Of a stretch of DNA of 29,899 nt, positions 1-8,365 are shown piece after piece. The stretch is from positions 1 to 29,899 of the forward strand of contig JAJYOT010000018.1 of assembly GCA_021796015.1 (NCBI GenBank). The letters are read 5' to 3'. The notes under the pieces were generated by a model. That model was given only the letters and a program-made list of their open reading frames with translations. It had not been told where the DNA came from and made no database searches. Each line of letters begins with the position of its first letter. Within the stretch, counting starts at the first letter, position 1. A program made the position numbers and the translations under genes. The DNA is from a bacterium (lineage in GTDB: Bacteria; Elusimicrobiota; Elusimicrobia; UBA1565; UBA9628).

Positions 1-93
1 AAATATCCTTTTTCCTCCACCTCCTCCGATGTCCCAGCGGAATCATTCAACAGGGCGCAGCAAATTCTCGGCGGACGAGTCGTTAAAAAATGA
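1..93 (+). CDS. dnaX: C-terminal end of probable DNA polymerase III gamma/tau subunit (partial)
   Basis: The frame is open from the window edge and ends in TGA at 91-93, giving 30 residues that finish FNRAQQILGGRVVKK. A short helix followed by a GGR(V/I)V-type ending is what I expect of a bacterial DnaX C terminus, and dnaX commonly lies just upstream of recR. The stop overlaps the recR start as ATGA, so the two are translationally coupled. The small gene ebfC/ybaB, often found between dnaX and recR, is absent here. The assignment rests on a short tail plus context, so it is tentative; the open frame and stop are directly visible. Confidence 0.6.
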   Translation, partial: KYPFSSTSSDVPAESFNRAQQILGGRVVKK

Positions 94-692
94 AATCCTT
101 TCAGAAACTCATCTCTTCCCTAAAACGTCTGCCGGGTATCGGCCCCAAGCAGGCGGAGAGAATGGCTCTTTTTCTTCTGCGCTCGCCTCAAAATGAAGCC
201 GAGGGATTGATTGCCGCTATTCGAGACGCTACAAGCGCGGTGCGTCTTTGCCGGAGATGCCTCGATTTCACCGAAGAAGAGCTTTGCCGCATCTGCGCGG
301 ACCAAAACCGGGATTCCGCGCTTGTCTGCGTGGTCGAAGAGCCCCAGGACGTCGTCGCCTTTGAACGCGCGCGGAGTTATCGCGGGCTTTATCACGTCCT
401 TCACGGGGCCTTATCCCCCTTGGACGGAAAATTTCCCCAGCATTTAAAAATCGAAGAGCTTCTTTTACGCGCAAAAGCGTTTTCTCCCGGAAGCGGAGAA
501 ATTATTTTGGCTACCGACCCAGACACCGAGGGAGAAGCCACCGCTCTTTATCTCACCCGCCTTTTAAAAGACCTCCCCGTTAAAATTACCCGCATCGCCC
601 ACGGCGTTCCACTGGGAGGAGATATCGATTATTTGGACGAAAGAACGCTCTCCGAAGCCCTCACTCGAAGACAAGAAGTCTCACAAGGATAA
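90..692 (+). CDS. recR: Recombination mediator protein RecR
   Basis: RecR acts with RecF and RecO to load RecA on gapped, SSB-coated DNA. The 200 residues match the family's usual length. In order: a helix-hairpin-helix region (about 8-30, with LPGIGPKQAER), a four-cysteine zinc finger (C54, C57, C66, C69), and a Toprim domain (about 78-175) carrying the acidic motifs VVEEP and ATDPDTEGEATALYL. The start is fixed by the 4-base ATGA overlap with the upstream reading frame. The cystathionine synthase-like gene follows 3 bases after the stop, so the two are likely co-transcribed. Nothing looks damaged. Confidence 0.97.
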   Translation: MKSFQKLISSLKRLPGIGPKQAERMALFLLRSPQNEAEGLIAAIRDATSAVRLCRRCLDFTEEELCRICADQNRDSALVCVVEEPQDVVAFERARSYRGLYHVLHGALSPLDGKFPQHLKIEELLLRAKAFSPGSGEIILATDPDTEGEATALYLTRLLKDLPVKITRIAHGVPLGGDIDYLDERTLSEALTRRQEVSQG

Positions 693-695
693 AAC

Positions 696-1691
696 ATGAA
701 ATACGAAAACATACTCCAAACCGTTGGAAATACGCCCTTGGTTCGTTTGAACCGCCTGACTAAAAACATCAAGGCCTCTGTTTACGCTAAATGCGAATTT
801 TTTAACCCCGGAGGATCGGTCAAGGACCGCATTGGAATCGCGATGATTGAAGACGCCGAAAAACGCGGCATTTTAAAGCCCGGCGGGACCATCATCGAGG
901 GAACTTCTGGAAACACCGGCATCGGGCTGGCCTTGGCCGCCTCAATTAAAGGATATAAGCTTATTTTCACAATCACCGATAAACAGTCCAAAGAAAAAAT
1001 TAATCTTCTCAAGGCTCTTGGCGCGGAAGTCATCGTCTGCCCGACGGCCGTTGAACCAGATGATCCTCAAAGCTTTTACTCTGTCGCGGAAAGACTTTCC
1101 AAGGAAATCCCAAACTCGTTCTATCCGAACCAATACTTCAACCCTGAAAACCCAAAGACTCACTACCGCACCACGGGCCCGGAAATCTGGAAAGATACGG
1201 AAGGGAAAGTGACCCATTTTGTCGCCGGGATGGGAACGGGAGGAACCATCAGCGGAACCGGACAATATTTAAAGGATCAAAACCCCAAAGTCAAGGTCAT
1301 CGGCGCCGACCCCATCGGTTCCATCTACTATGAGAAAATAAAATTTGATCGCAAAGGCGAAGCCAAGCCCTATGTGATTGAGGGAATCGGGGAAGACATG
1401 TTTCCGGCGACCATGGATTTAAAACTCCCCGATGACGTCATCCAAGTCACCGATAAAGACGCGTTTCTAACAACCCGAAGGCTTGCGACCGAGGAAGGAA
1501 TTTTCTCCGGAGGATCTTCCGGAGCCGCGGTCTGGGCCGCTTTGGAATTGGCCAAGAAACTCACCGAAAAAGACCTGGTCGTGGTTTTAATTCCGGATAC
1601 CGGCATGAGATATCTTTCCAAAATCTATAACGACGATTGGATGGAGGAAAAAGGATATTTGACGCCGAAAGAAGCGCCCGTTGCGCGTTAG
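696..1691 (+). CDS. PLP-dependent cystathionine beta-synthase / cysteine synthase
   Basis: A fold-type II PLP enzyme of sulfur amino-acid metabolism, 331 residues. K43 in PGGSVKDR is the expected Schiff-base lysine. EGTSGNTGIGLA binds the substrate carboxylate and GMGTGGTISGTG is the PLP phosphate loop. The middle (KINLLKALGAEV, then PNQYFNPENPKTHYRTTGPEIW) resembles bacterial cystathionine beta-synthases more than CysK. The regulatory CBS-pair domains of eukaryotic enzymes are missing, as is usual in bacteria. Whether it condenses homocysteine with serine or makes cysteine from O-acetylserine and sulfide cannot be settled by reading. An AAGG Shine-Dalgarno inside the recR end precedes the ATG. 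Confidence 0.9.
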   Translation: MKYENILQTVGNTPLVRLNRLTKNIKASVYAKCEFFNPGGSVKDRIGIAMIEDAEKRGILKPGGTIIEGTSGNTGIGLALAASIKGYKLIFTITDKQSKEKINLLKALGAEVIVCPTAVEPDDPQSFYSVAERLSKEIPNSFYPNQYFNPENPKTHYRTTGPEIWKDTEGKVTHFVAGMGTGGTISGTGQYLKDQNPKVKVIGADPIGSIYYEKIKFDRKGEAKPYVIEGIGEDMFPATMDLKLPDDVIQVTDKDAFLTTRRLATEEGIFSGGSSGAAVWAALELAKKLTEKDLVVVLIPDTGMRYLSKIYNDDWMEEKGYLTPKEAPVAR

Positions 1692-1700
1692 GAGTTTTCG

Positions 1701-2735
1701 ATGAAAGCCGTGATTCTGGAAAACTTCGGCGGTCCCACAAACCTCAAATGGGCGGAAATTGCCAAACCCGCGCTCAGGGAAAAAGAAGTTCTGGTGCGCG
1801 TGCGCTTTTGCGCCCTCAACCACCTCGATCTCTGGGTTCGAGAAGGAATTCCTGCTTATAAAATCAAATTGCCGCATATTCCAGGTTCTGATGTCTCAGG
1901 AGAAATCGCCGAGTTGGGGCCGGGAGTTTCTTCGCTTAAGGTTGGGGACCGCGTGGCCGTGTCTCCCGGACGTTCCTGCGGAAGCTGTGATTTCTGCATC
2001 GCCGGGCAAGACAGTTATTGTCCGGACTACGGCATTATTGGCGCGCAAGGCGGACCCGGCGGATACGCGGAATACCTTTGCGTTCCGGAAAAATATGTCT
2101 TCCCGCTTTCTCAATCCGTCAATTTTGAAGAAGGCGCGGCCTACCCGCTCACTTTTTTGACCGCTTGGCATATGCTGATGGGTTTGGGAAATTTGCGCCC
2201 CCATCAAACCGTCTTGGTCATGGGTGCAGGAAGCGGAGTGGCCACCGCCGCCATTCAAATCGCTAAACTCCACCAAGCCTTTGTCATTGCCGTCTCTCGC
2301 TCTGAAGAAAAATTAAAAAAGGCGAAAACCCTTAAAGCCGATGCCGTCATTCACGCTCCGCCGCAAGATATTGCCCGTCAGGTGATCAAAATCACCGGCG
2401 GGAAAATGGCCGATATTGTCTTTGAACACATCGGCCCGGCCGTTTTTGAAAGCGCGATTAAAAGTCTCGCTTTCGGCGGAAAGCTCATCACCTGCGGATC
2501 CACCAGCGGCCCCGACGTCCAAATGGATATGCGCTACCTTTTTAGTCGACAGCTCAAAATTCTAGGAGCGAAGATGGGAAATCTCTCTGAGATGCGTGCG
2601 GTGACCAAGCTCATCAACCAGGGTCAGCTGCGCCCGATTATAGACAAAGTTTTCCCGCTTAAAGACGCGGCTCAAGCCCATCAGTATTTGTCGGAACAAA
2701 ATCAATTTGGGAAGGTGCTTCTTGAAGTGGCTTGA
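1701..2735 (+). CDS. Zinc-type medium-chain dehydrogenase/reductase (alcohol dehydrogenase family)
   Basis: A 344-residue MDR oxidoreductase with a GroES-like N-terminal domain and a Rossmann domain (GAGSGVATAAIQIA, about 176-189) for NAD(P)H. The structural zinc lobe is intact with C93, C96, C99 and C107. The catalytic zinc site is not: the usual Cys is N40 (in CALNHLDLW) and the usual GHE is GSD (62-64). This resembles a subfamily annotated as alcohol dehydrogenase or quinone oxidoreductase with only structural zinc. The substrate cannot be inferred. The gene starts 9 bases after the previous stop behind TTAGGAG, and the downstream glycosyltransferase overlaps its end, so all are probably in one operon. 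Confidence 0.87.
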   Translation: MKAVILENFGGPTNLKWAEIAKPALREKEVLVRVRFCALNHLDLWVREGIPAYKIKLPHIPGSDVSGEIAELGPGVSSLKVGDRVAVSPGRSCGSCDFCIAGQDSYCPDYGIIGAQGGPGGYAEYLCVPEKYVFPLSQSVNFEEGAAYPLTFLTAWHMLMGLGNLRPHQTVLVMGAGSGVATAAIQIAKLHQAFVIAVSRSEEKLKKAKTLKADAVIHAPPQDIARQVIKITGGKMADIVFEHIGPAVFESAIKSLAFGGKLITCGSTSGPDVQMDMRYLFSRQLKILGAKMGNLSEMRAVTKLINQGQLRPIIDKVFPLKDAAQAHQYLSEQNQFGKVLLEVA

Positions 2736-4416
2736 AAATTTTAAACGCCTCCCCACGCCTTTTGTTTGGCTATTTTTATTAACTCTTTCCATGCCTTTTT
2801 GGAGTCTTGGGCATCCCCTCATTGAAGTTGACGACGCCCGCTACGCGGAAGTGCCCCGGGAAATGCTGGTTCTTAACCATTGGGCGACCCCGACCTTGGA
2901 CTATTTCGATTACGTTGAAAAGCCCCCGATGGGCTATTGGTTAGCCGTCCTCAGCTACAAAATTTTTGGCGTCAACGAACCCGCTTCGCGTCTTCCGACC
3001 GCGCTTTTATCTGTTTTAGGAATTTTACTTCTTCTGTGGACCGGCACATGGCTCTTTGATTTTGAAACCGGTTTTTTAGCCGGCATTTTTCTCTCAACCA
3101 GTCTTCTCTATTTTTTCCTCTCCCATTATATTACGCCGGACTTGCCGGTCACCGTTTTTCTCTTGGGCTCTTTTTCCCTGATTCTCAGAACTTTGCTTCA
3201 TCCCGAAGACGCCTCCTGGGCCGCGCCCGGCGCCTGGGCTTTTTCAGCTTTAGCTTTTTTATCCAAGGGTCTCATCGGCCTGGTTTTCCCCGGGGGATGG
3301 GCCATTCTGTCGGTTTTAGCCCTTCCGTCGCTTAGAAAAAACTTTTCTCTTTTGTTTAAAATCCAAGGACTTCTTCTATTTGCCGCACTTCTTTTCCCTT
3401 GGTTCTGGGTTATGGAGAAACACCACCCCGGTTTTTTTAAATTTTTCTTCTGGGATCAGCATGTCCTTCGCTTTTTAACTCCCAAATATCACCGCTCAAA
3501 CCCCTGGTATTTCTTCATCCTTGTTTTTCCGCTTGCGGTTTTGCCCTGGAGTCCCTTGGTTTTAGCGGGATTATGGGATGGAATCGTAAAGATAAAAGAT
3601 GAACTCCCGGAAACTTTGCTGACCATTTGGGTCTTGATGATTACAGCTTTTTTTTCTGTTTCTCACTCGAAACTCATCACTTATATTCTGCCCGTGATTC
3701 CTCAAGCGTGTCTCCTCGCGGCCAGGGAATTTAAGAAACCGCTTGCGCGTTGGGCCAAGAATGCGGCCGTAATTCTTTCCTCCCTTTTTATTTTTGTCGC
3801 CATTCTCGCTGTCATCGCCCTTCAGACTCATTTCAAAACCAAGATAATTCCACCCGGACTCTCTCATATTAATCTAAACGCCAGTTGCGCTATCGCGGTT
3901 TTCCTTCTTTTTGCCGCCGCGCTTTGGAGCTTTATCTTTGAAAAAGATGCACCCTCGCCCGCCCAAATCCTAGGTCCTAAAATTTCGCCTCGTCTCTGGA
4001 AACCCTTTGCCTGCGCGTGGCTAGCGGGATTTTTAGGCCTTTACGCCTTTCAACTGGATTCCAGTTTTTTAAGCGCTAAAAATATTGGCGGCTTCATCAA
4101 TCAATTCATCAAACCCGGAGATTTAATCTATACCGACAGCGTCTACCTTCAGGGAACTCCGTTTTACACCCAACATCCCGTGGACATGGTTCTCAATTGG
4201 ACAGGGGAACTAGCCTACGCTAAAAAGATTAAAAGCAACCAAAACCGTTTTGGAGATGACGCAGCCCTTAAGGGCTTGCCGCTCAAAGGAAAGCAGGTTT
4301 TCGTTGTTCTTCAAAAACGCGACATCGTTCACGTTCTCAAACTGCTCAATCCAAAAAAAATGACTGGAAATAGAATTTACTTGTCCGGCCCTTGGGCCTG
4401 TATTGATGTATACTAG
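2722..4416 (+). CDS. GT39-family (ArnT/PMT-like) integral membrane glycosyltransferase
   Basis: A polytopic membrane protein of about 564 residues resembling ArnT and other PMT_2 family transferases, which use a polyprenyl-phosphate sugar and act on the outer face of the inner membrane. The first extramembrane loop has the family signature VDDARYAEVPREML, with the acidic pair thought to be catalytic, followed by EKPPMGYW. Many hydrophobic segments follow, then a soluble C-terminal domain from about residue 460. I place the start at TTG 2722 because GGAAGG lies 6 bases upstream; TTG 2707 is also in frame. The start overlaps the dehydrogenase gene by 14 bases. The TAG stop lies inside the left end of an inverted-repeat element, so the last residues may differ from the ancestral protein. 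The acceptor (lipid A, protein or glycan) is unknown. Confidence 0.85.
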   Translation: MKWLENFKRLPTPFVWLFLLTLSMPFWSLGHPLIEVDDARYAEVPREMLVLNHWATPTLDYFDYVEKPPMGYWLAVLSYKIFGVNEPASRLPTALLSVLGILLLLWTGTWLFDFETGFLAGIFLSTSLLYFFLSHYITPDLPVTVFLLGSFSLILRTLLHPEDASWAAPGAWAFSALAFLSKGLIGLVFPGGWAILSVLALPSLRKNFSLLFKIQGLLLFAALLFPWFWVMEKHHPGFFKFFFWDQHVLRFLTPKYHRSNPWYFFILVFPLAVLPWSPLVLAGLWDGIVKIKDELPETLLTIWVLMITAFFSVSHSKLITYILPVIPQACLLAAREFKKPLARWAKNAAVILSSLFIFVAILAVIALQTHFKTKIIPPGLSHINLNASCAIAVFLLFAAALWSFIFEKDAPSPAQILGPKISPRLWKPFACAWLAGFLGLYAFQLDSSFLSAKNIGGFINQFIKPGDLIYTDSVYLQGTPFYTQHPVDMVLNWTGELAYAKKIKSNQNRFGDDAALKGLPLKGKQVFVVLQKRDIVHVLKLLNPKKMTGNRIYLSGPWACIDVY

Positions 4417-4580
4417 TGTAGTGCGTCGGAAATCTTTTTACATTCGTCACCTCTGCGAAGGCCGGGGTCCAGCTTCATAAGATTGTTCTAAATTCCGTCT
4501 TTCGCCGGACTGACGAGAAATAGAGCCATTCGGAACGACGAAAAGCAAAATGTAAAGAAGCGTTGGACGCACTACGCTAG
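4413..4580. repeat. MITE-like or palindromic intergenic element with terminal inverted repeats
   Basis: The ends CTAGTGTAGTGCGTC (4413-4427) and GACGCACTACGCTAG (4566-4580) are inverted copies matching at 14 of 15 bases. A second inner pair TTTACATT (4437-4444) and AATGTAAA (4549-4556) keeps the same register. The inside holds a GC-rich segment (4445-4472, with CTGCGAAGGCCGGGGTCC) of a type I recall as scattered between genes in many bacteria, and a partly complementary segment around 4496-4515. No reading frame of note is present, so it would be non-autonomous. It fills almost the whole gap between the glycosyltransferase and the first kinase. Confidence 0.65.
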
Positions 4581-4595
4581 ACTCGAGGCATATCG

Positions 4596-6284
4596 ATGCG
4601 CATTCGTTTTTCTTTAAAGAGCGAACTTCTTCTAAGCTTTACCGCCGCTTTTTTAGTCCTTGCCGCGACCGGGTTTGCCTCTTATGCGACTCTCTCGCAA
4701 TTTATTGGAACTCAAAAATGGATTTCCCATACCCAGGAAGATCTCCATTTTCTCAACCGCCTTTTATCGGAAATTGAAACCGCCATCAGCGAAGAAAGAC
4801 TTTATCTGATCACGGGTCAGGAAAGATATATTGATTCCTATCGAGAATATGAAACGCGAGCCTTGAAGACGCTTAAAAGAATAGATATTCTCCTCGCCTA
4901 TCCCGATATCGGGCAAAAGCAAATCAGGATGCTCGAACCTTTCATTATCGAACGCTTTAAAATCGCGGACATGCTCATTCAAATCCGGGAAAAGAAAGGT
5001 CTTTCCGCCGCCCAGGCCATTATCCGAACCGGAAACACCGATGGAATCACCATCTTAATCAGGAAATACATTGAAGATGTCAAAAATGAAGAACAGAAAA
5101 AGTTGACCCTTCGCATCGCCGTCGCCGACAAAAGCGCCAAAAAAATGATTTCAGCCATTACCGTCGCCATCTTGGTAGGCCTTATTTTCCTCTGTCTCGC
5201 GGCCTGGATTATCTATCAGGACTTAAATGAAAGACTGCGCCTTGAAGAGGAACGAGCGCGATTTTTTCGCTTATCGGTCGATTTGTTCTGTGTCGCTAAT
5301 TTTTCCGGTTTTTTTGAGCAGATTAACCCTGCATGGGAAAAAATCCTAGGATATTCCCCTTCCGAAATTATCACCCGTCCCATCATGGATTTTTTCCCTC
5401 CCGAAAACCGCGAAAAGGTGGCTGGCGAAATTGAACGCCTCACGCTCGGATTTTCTCTCAAAGACTTTGAAACCCCAATTCTCTGCAAAGACGGTTCCTC
5501 TAAATGGCTGAGATGGAACGCTGTTTCCTCTATTCCTGATCAGCTGATCTATGCCACCGCCCGCGACATCACCGAACAAAAAAAAGTCATTCAAATGAAA
5601 GACGAGGTCATCGCAATGGCCACCCACGAAATGAGGAATCCTCTCACGGCCATTCACGCCTCTCTTTCGGTTTTAGTTGAAGAAACAAAACCAGTTTTGA
5701 ATCCTTCAATTGAAAAACTGCTGTCCATCGCCTCTCAAAGTAGCGCGCATCTCATTGAACTCGTCAATGATTTCTTGGACATCCAAAAGCTGGAATATGG
5801 GCGCATGGAATTTCACATGCGGACCATCGCGCTTGAATCGCTTATTAAAAAAGCCTCCGAGCTAAATTCAACCTACGCTCAAAAACTAAACGTCAACCTA
5901 CGAATTCGCGGACTCATTCCATCAGTTCAAATAAGCGTAGATGAAGGAAGATTCCTACAAGTGATGGCAAATTTAATCAGCAACGCCGTGAAATATTCCG
6001 CTCAAGGCCAAACCGTGGATATCGCCGCAAGTCACTGGGATGATTTCGTACGCATTTCAGTCATCGATTCCGGATCTGGAATTCCGGAAGAATTCCACGA
6101 ACGAGTTTTTCAGAAGTTTTCCCAGGCCACCGGATCCAAGCAAGGCACAGGACTTGGATTATCCATTTCCAAAGCCATTATTGAGAAGATGGGCGGGACG
6201 ATTGGGTTTAACACCGCCAAAGGCCGGGGAACCGAATTTTTCTTTGATTTGCCGATTATTCCAAAGTCTGGTCAGCCCAACTAA
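4596..6284 (+). CDS. Membrane sensor histidine kinase, CHASE3-like + PAS + HisKA + HATPase
   Basis: A 562-residue inner-membrane kinase. Transmembrane helix 1 lies at about 10-34 and helix 2 at about 186-209. The periplasmic part between them is helical and resembles CHASE3 (EERLYLITGQERYIDSY). A PAS domain follows (about 222-335, SVDLFCVANFSGFFEQINPA) ending in DITEQ. The HisKA H-box has H344 in ATHEMRNPLTAIHASL. The HATPase shows the N-box NLISNAVKYS, G1 box DSGSGIPEEF and G2 box GTGLGLSISKAI. No receiver domain is attached and no response regulator is nearby. GAGG 7 bases before the ATG supports the start. It is a close relative of the kinase at 7007-8365. The signal is unknown. Confidence 0.93.
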   Translation: MRIRFSLKSELLLSFTAAFLVLAATGFASYATLSQFIGTQKWISHTQEDLHFLNRLLSEIETAISEERLYLITGQERYIDSYREYETRALKTLKRIDILLAYPDIGQKQIRMLEPFIIERFKIADMLIQIREKKGLSAAQAIIRTGNTDGITILIRKYIEDVKNEEQKKLTLRIAVADKSAKKMISAITVAILVGLIFLCLAAWIIYQDLNERLRLEEERARFFRLSVDLFCVANFSGFFEQINPAWEKILGYSPSEIITRPIMDFFPPENREKVAGEIERLTLGFSLKDFETPILCKDGSSKWLRWNAVSSIPDQLIYATARDITEQKKVIQMKDEVIAMATHEMRNPLTAIHASLSVLVEETKPVLNPSIEKLLSIASQSSAHLIELVNDFLDIQKLEYGRMEFHMRTIALESLIKKASELNSTYAQKLNVNLRIRGLIPSVQISVDEGRFLQVMANLISNAVKYSAQGQTVDIAASHWDDFVRISVIDSGSGIPEEFHERVFQKFSQATGSKQGTGLGLSISKAIIEKMGGTIGFNTAKGRGTEFFFDLPIIPKSGQPN

Positions 6285-6288
6285 TTTT

Positions 6289-6936
6289 CTACTGCTGCGC
6301 GGTCACGGAAAAAGACTGTCCGCAGGCGCTGGCGCTGGAAGTTGTCCCGCTTGGAACTCCAGATGGATCGCTTAATACCAAAGGAATACTGATTGTACAA
6401 GTTGAAGGAGTAAGGCCATTCCCTGAAATCTCCATATTAGATGAATCTAAATTTATTTGCCCACTAATCTGGTCCACGTTTCCGGCGCTATTGACACAAA
6501 TCAGCTCAGAGGCGCCAAAAGACAAGGTCAATTGCCCATAAAAAGTGTACCCACCAGAAGTACAGCTGGAAATATTCATCGTTTCCGCTGGCGATCCAGA
6601 AGCGGAATATTCAACCTCAATATCCGTGCTGGGAGTTGGACAACCCGTTTCAGATCCAATAGTTCCATACGGAGCATAAGAAATGTTGTTAAAAGTGATT
6701 CCCGCACAGGTGTTGAATGTCTTTGGTTGAAGACGTCCGGAGGATTTCACCTGTTCCGAAGAGATTGAAGCCGGGGTTACGGCAGAATAACTCAAAGCCA
6801 GGTTCGCTAAATCTCCCGTCGCCGCGCTCACGGAACCCGCAGAAGAAGAGCTGGAACTGTTTTTTTTGCAAGCCGTAAAAACCGACGCCAAGGCCAAAAA
6901 AGCCGCGCCCCAAACCCATCTTTTTCTTGTGCCCAT
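6289..6936 (-). CDS. Putative lipoprotein, Ser-rich linker and six later cysteines
   Basis: A 215-residue exported protein of no family I recognise. The N terminus MGTRKRWVWG, then a hydrophobic stretch, ends at VFTAC, a usable though imperfect lipobox with C23 as the lipidated residue, followed by KK and a run of six serines typical of a surface linker. The mature part is rich in Ser, Thr and Gly and has six further cysteines, suggesting disulfides and a beta-rich fold. I chose this ATG over the one seven codons upstream because GGAGG lies 8 bases before it. It lies between two paralogous sensor kinases, convergent with the first (4-base gap) and divergent from the second, so a role in signal sensing at the envelope is possible but unproven. 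Confidence 0.75.
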   Translation of the reverse strand: MGTRKRWVWGAAFLALASVFTACKKNSSSSSSAGSVSAATGDLANLALSYSAVTPASISSEQVKSSGRLQPKTFNTCAGITFNNISYAPYGTIGSETGCPTPSTDIEVEYSASGSPAETMNISSCTSGGYTFYGQLTLSFGASELICVNSAGNVDQISGQINLDSSNMEISGNGLTPSTCTISIPLVLSDPSGVPSGTTSSASACGQSFSVTAQQ

Positions 6937-7006
6937 TTTCAAATCCTCCACACGCAATTTAAGCGCGCGAATATGATAGATTTTATCAAATGTCAGGAGC
7001 CTCTTT

Positions 7007-8365
7007 TTGAAAAAAATATCCGCCTTTTTTCAATGGCCTCTCTTAAAGGGAATTCCCATCCGAACCGCTATTCTTGCGGTCTTTTTTCTTCTCAGCGCTT
7101 ATGCCTCATTCCAAAACGCGAAAAGGGCCGAACGCGCCTCCCATTGGGCGGACCACACCTATGACGTACTTTGGCATTTGGATCATTTTTACTCGGCTCT
7201 ACAAGCGACCGCCAGCCACCAACGGGGGTACCTTCTCACCCACAGAAAAACCATTCTCCTGCGTTATCAACGCAGCTCAGCCAACACCCAAAGAAGACTC
7301 TTGGAAATCCCCCCTCTCATAGTTGACAATCCCGTTCAGCGGTCAAATTGGCAAACACTCAAGCAGAACACGAATGCGCGCCTAAAGGACGCCGAAGACG
7401 CGATTCAAATAGCGCAAAAATATCCTATGGATAAAAACCGCAGAAGACAAGCGCTGAGGCGCGGCTCTCATTCGATGTCTCAAATCAGGCATCTCATCGC
7501 TCAGATGGAAAATGAAGAGAAGCAACTTCTCAAAAATCGCTTAGGAACGGAAGAAAGACGAGCCAAACGGTTAATGTTTTCCATTTTCATTGAAACGATT
7601 TTGGCGATTTCATTTCTCACGTTTTCAGCCGCGACCATGATCAAACAAATCAAAGAAACGGAACGCCTGCAAAAAGAAAAAGCTCAGTTGAACGCGGATA
7701 CTGTTTCCATGATGACCCATGAACTCAAAAATCCTCTCACCGTCATCTATAGCTCGCTGGCCGCTCTTTCGGATGAGCGAAGAAACAACTCTTTAGAGCA
7801 AAACCGTCACATCCTTGAAATCGCGCTTAAAAGCAGTCGCCGGATGCAACGGCTGGTCGAGGACTTCCTGGAAATTCAAAAATTGGAATACGGAGCGATC
7901 GAGTTTAAAAATTCAGAGGTTTGGCTTTCTTCGCTCGTTAAAGAAAGCATCGAAGCTGCTCAAACCTATGCCGCTCGGAAAAAAATTAAGCTGTCTTTTA
8001 AAGACAACGTTCCCGAAGTCTCCCTCCATGGCGACAGCGAGCGATTTTTACAGGTGATGGCAAACCTCCTCTCCAACGCCATCAAACATTCGCCGGAAGA
8101 TTCAGAAGTTGAAATTGAGACCTCTAAAAGCGAAAATCGCGTCAAAATCAAGGTCAAGGACCATGGTCCCGGAATCCCGGACTATTTCAAGAAGCGTCTT
8201 TTCCAGAAATTTTCCAGAGACACCCAAGAAAGCGAGCCAGGAACGGGGCTCGGCCTCAGTATTTCAAAAATCATCGTTGAAAAGATGGGAGGAACCATCG
8301 CATTTGACCCGGAAAGCGCGAGCGGCGCGACATTTTACTTTGAACTTCCCGTGTTCCATGTTTAA
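7007..8365 (+). CDS. Membrane sensor histidine kinase, CHASE3-like + HisKA + HATPase
   Basis: A 452-residue kinase paralogous to the one at 4596-6284 but without its PAS domain. Helix 1 is at about 14-33, helix 2 at about 187-208, with a helical CHASE3-like sensor between (ATASHQRGYLLTHRKTILLRY). The H-box H238 lies in MTHELKNPLTVIYSSL, the N-box is NLLSNAIKHS, then DHGPGIPDYF and GTGLGLSISKII. Segments such as FLEIQKLEYG, LQVMANLLSN and EKMGGTIAF nearly repeat the first kinase, so the cores arose by duplication. The start is TTG with AGGAG 8 bases upstream; no better start is present. The next gene overlaps its last codons. No response regulator is encoded nearby. Confidence 0.92.
   Translation: MKKISAFFQWPLLKGIPIRTAILAVFFLLSAYASFQNAKRAERASHWADHTYDVLWHLDHFYSALQATASHQRGYLLTHRKTILLRYQRSSANTQRRLLEIPPLIVDNPVQRSNWQTLKQNTNARLKDAEDAIQIAQKYPMDKNRRRQALRRGSHSMSQIRHLIAQMENEEKQLLKNRLGTEERRAKRLMFSIFIETILAISFLTFSAATMIKQIKETERLQKEKAQLNADTVSMMTHELKNPLTVIYSSLAALSDERRNNSLEQNRHILEIALKSSRRMQRLVEDFLEIQKLEYGAIEFKNSEVWLSSLVKESIEAAQTYAARKKIKLSFKDNVPEVSLHGDSERFLQVMANLLSNAIKHSPEDSEVEIETSKSENRVKIKVKDHGPGIPDYFKKRLFQKFSRDTQESEPGTGLGLSISKIIVEKMGGTIAFDPESASGATFYFELPVFHV

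Noticed and set aside
6973..7164. Small plus-strand frame beginning before the second kinase
   Set aside because: It overlaps the kinase start and first transmembrane segment in another frame, with no motif; the kinase frame is clearly the real one.
8109..8357. In-frame upstream extension of the barrel protein inside the second kinase
   Set aside because: The extension would put 83 basic, motif-free residues before a clear signal peptide, and the kinase frame covers the same bases with conserved motifs.
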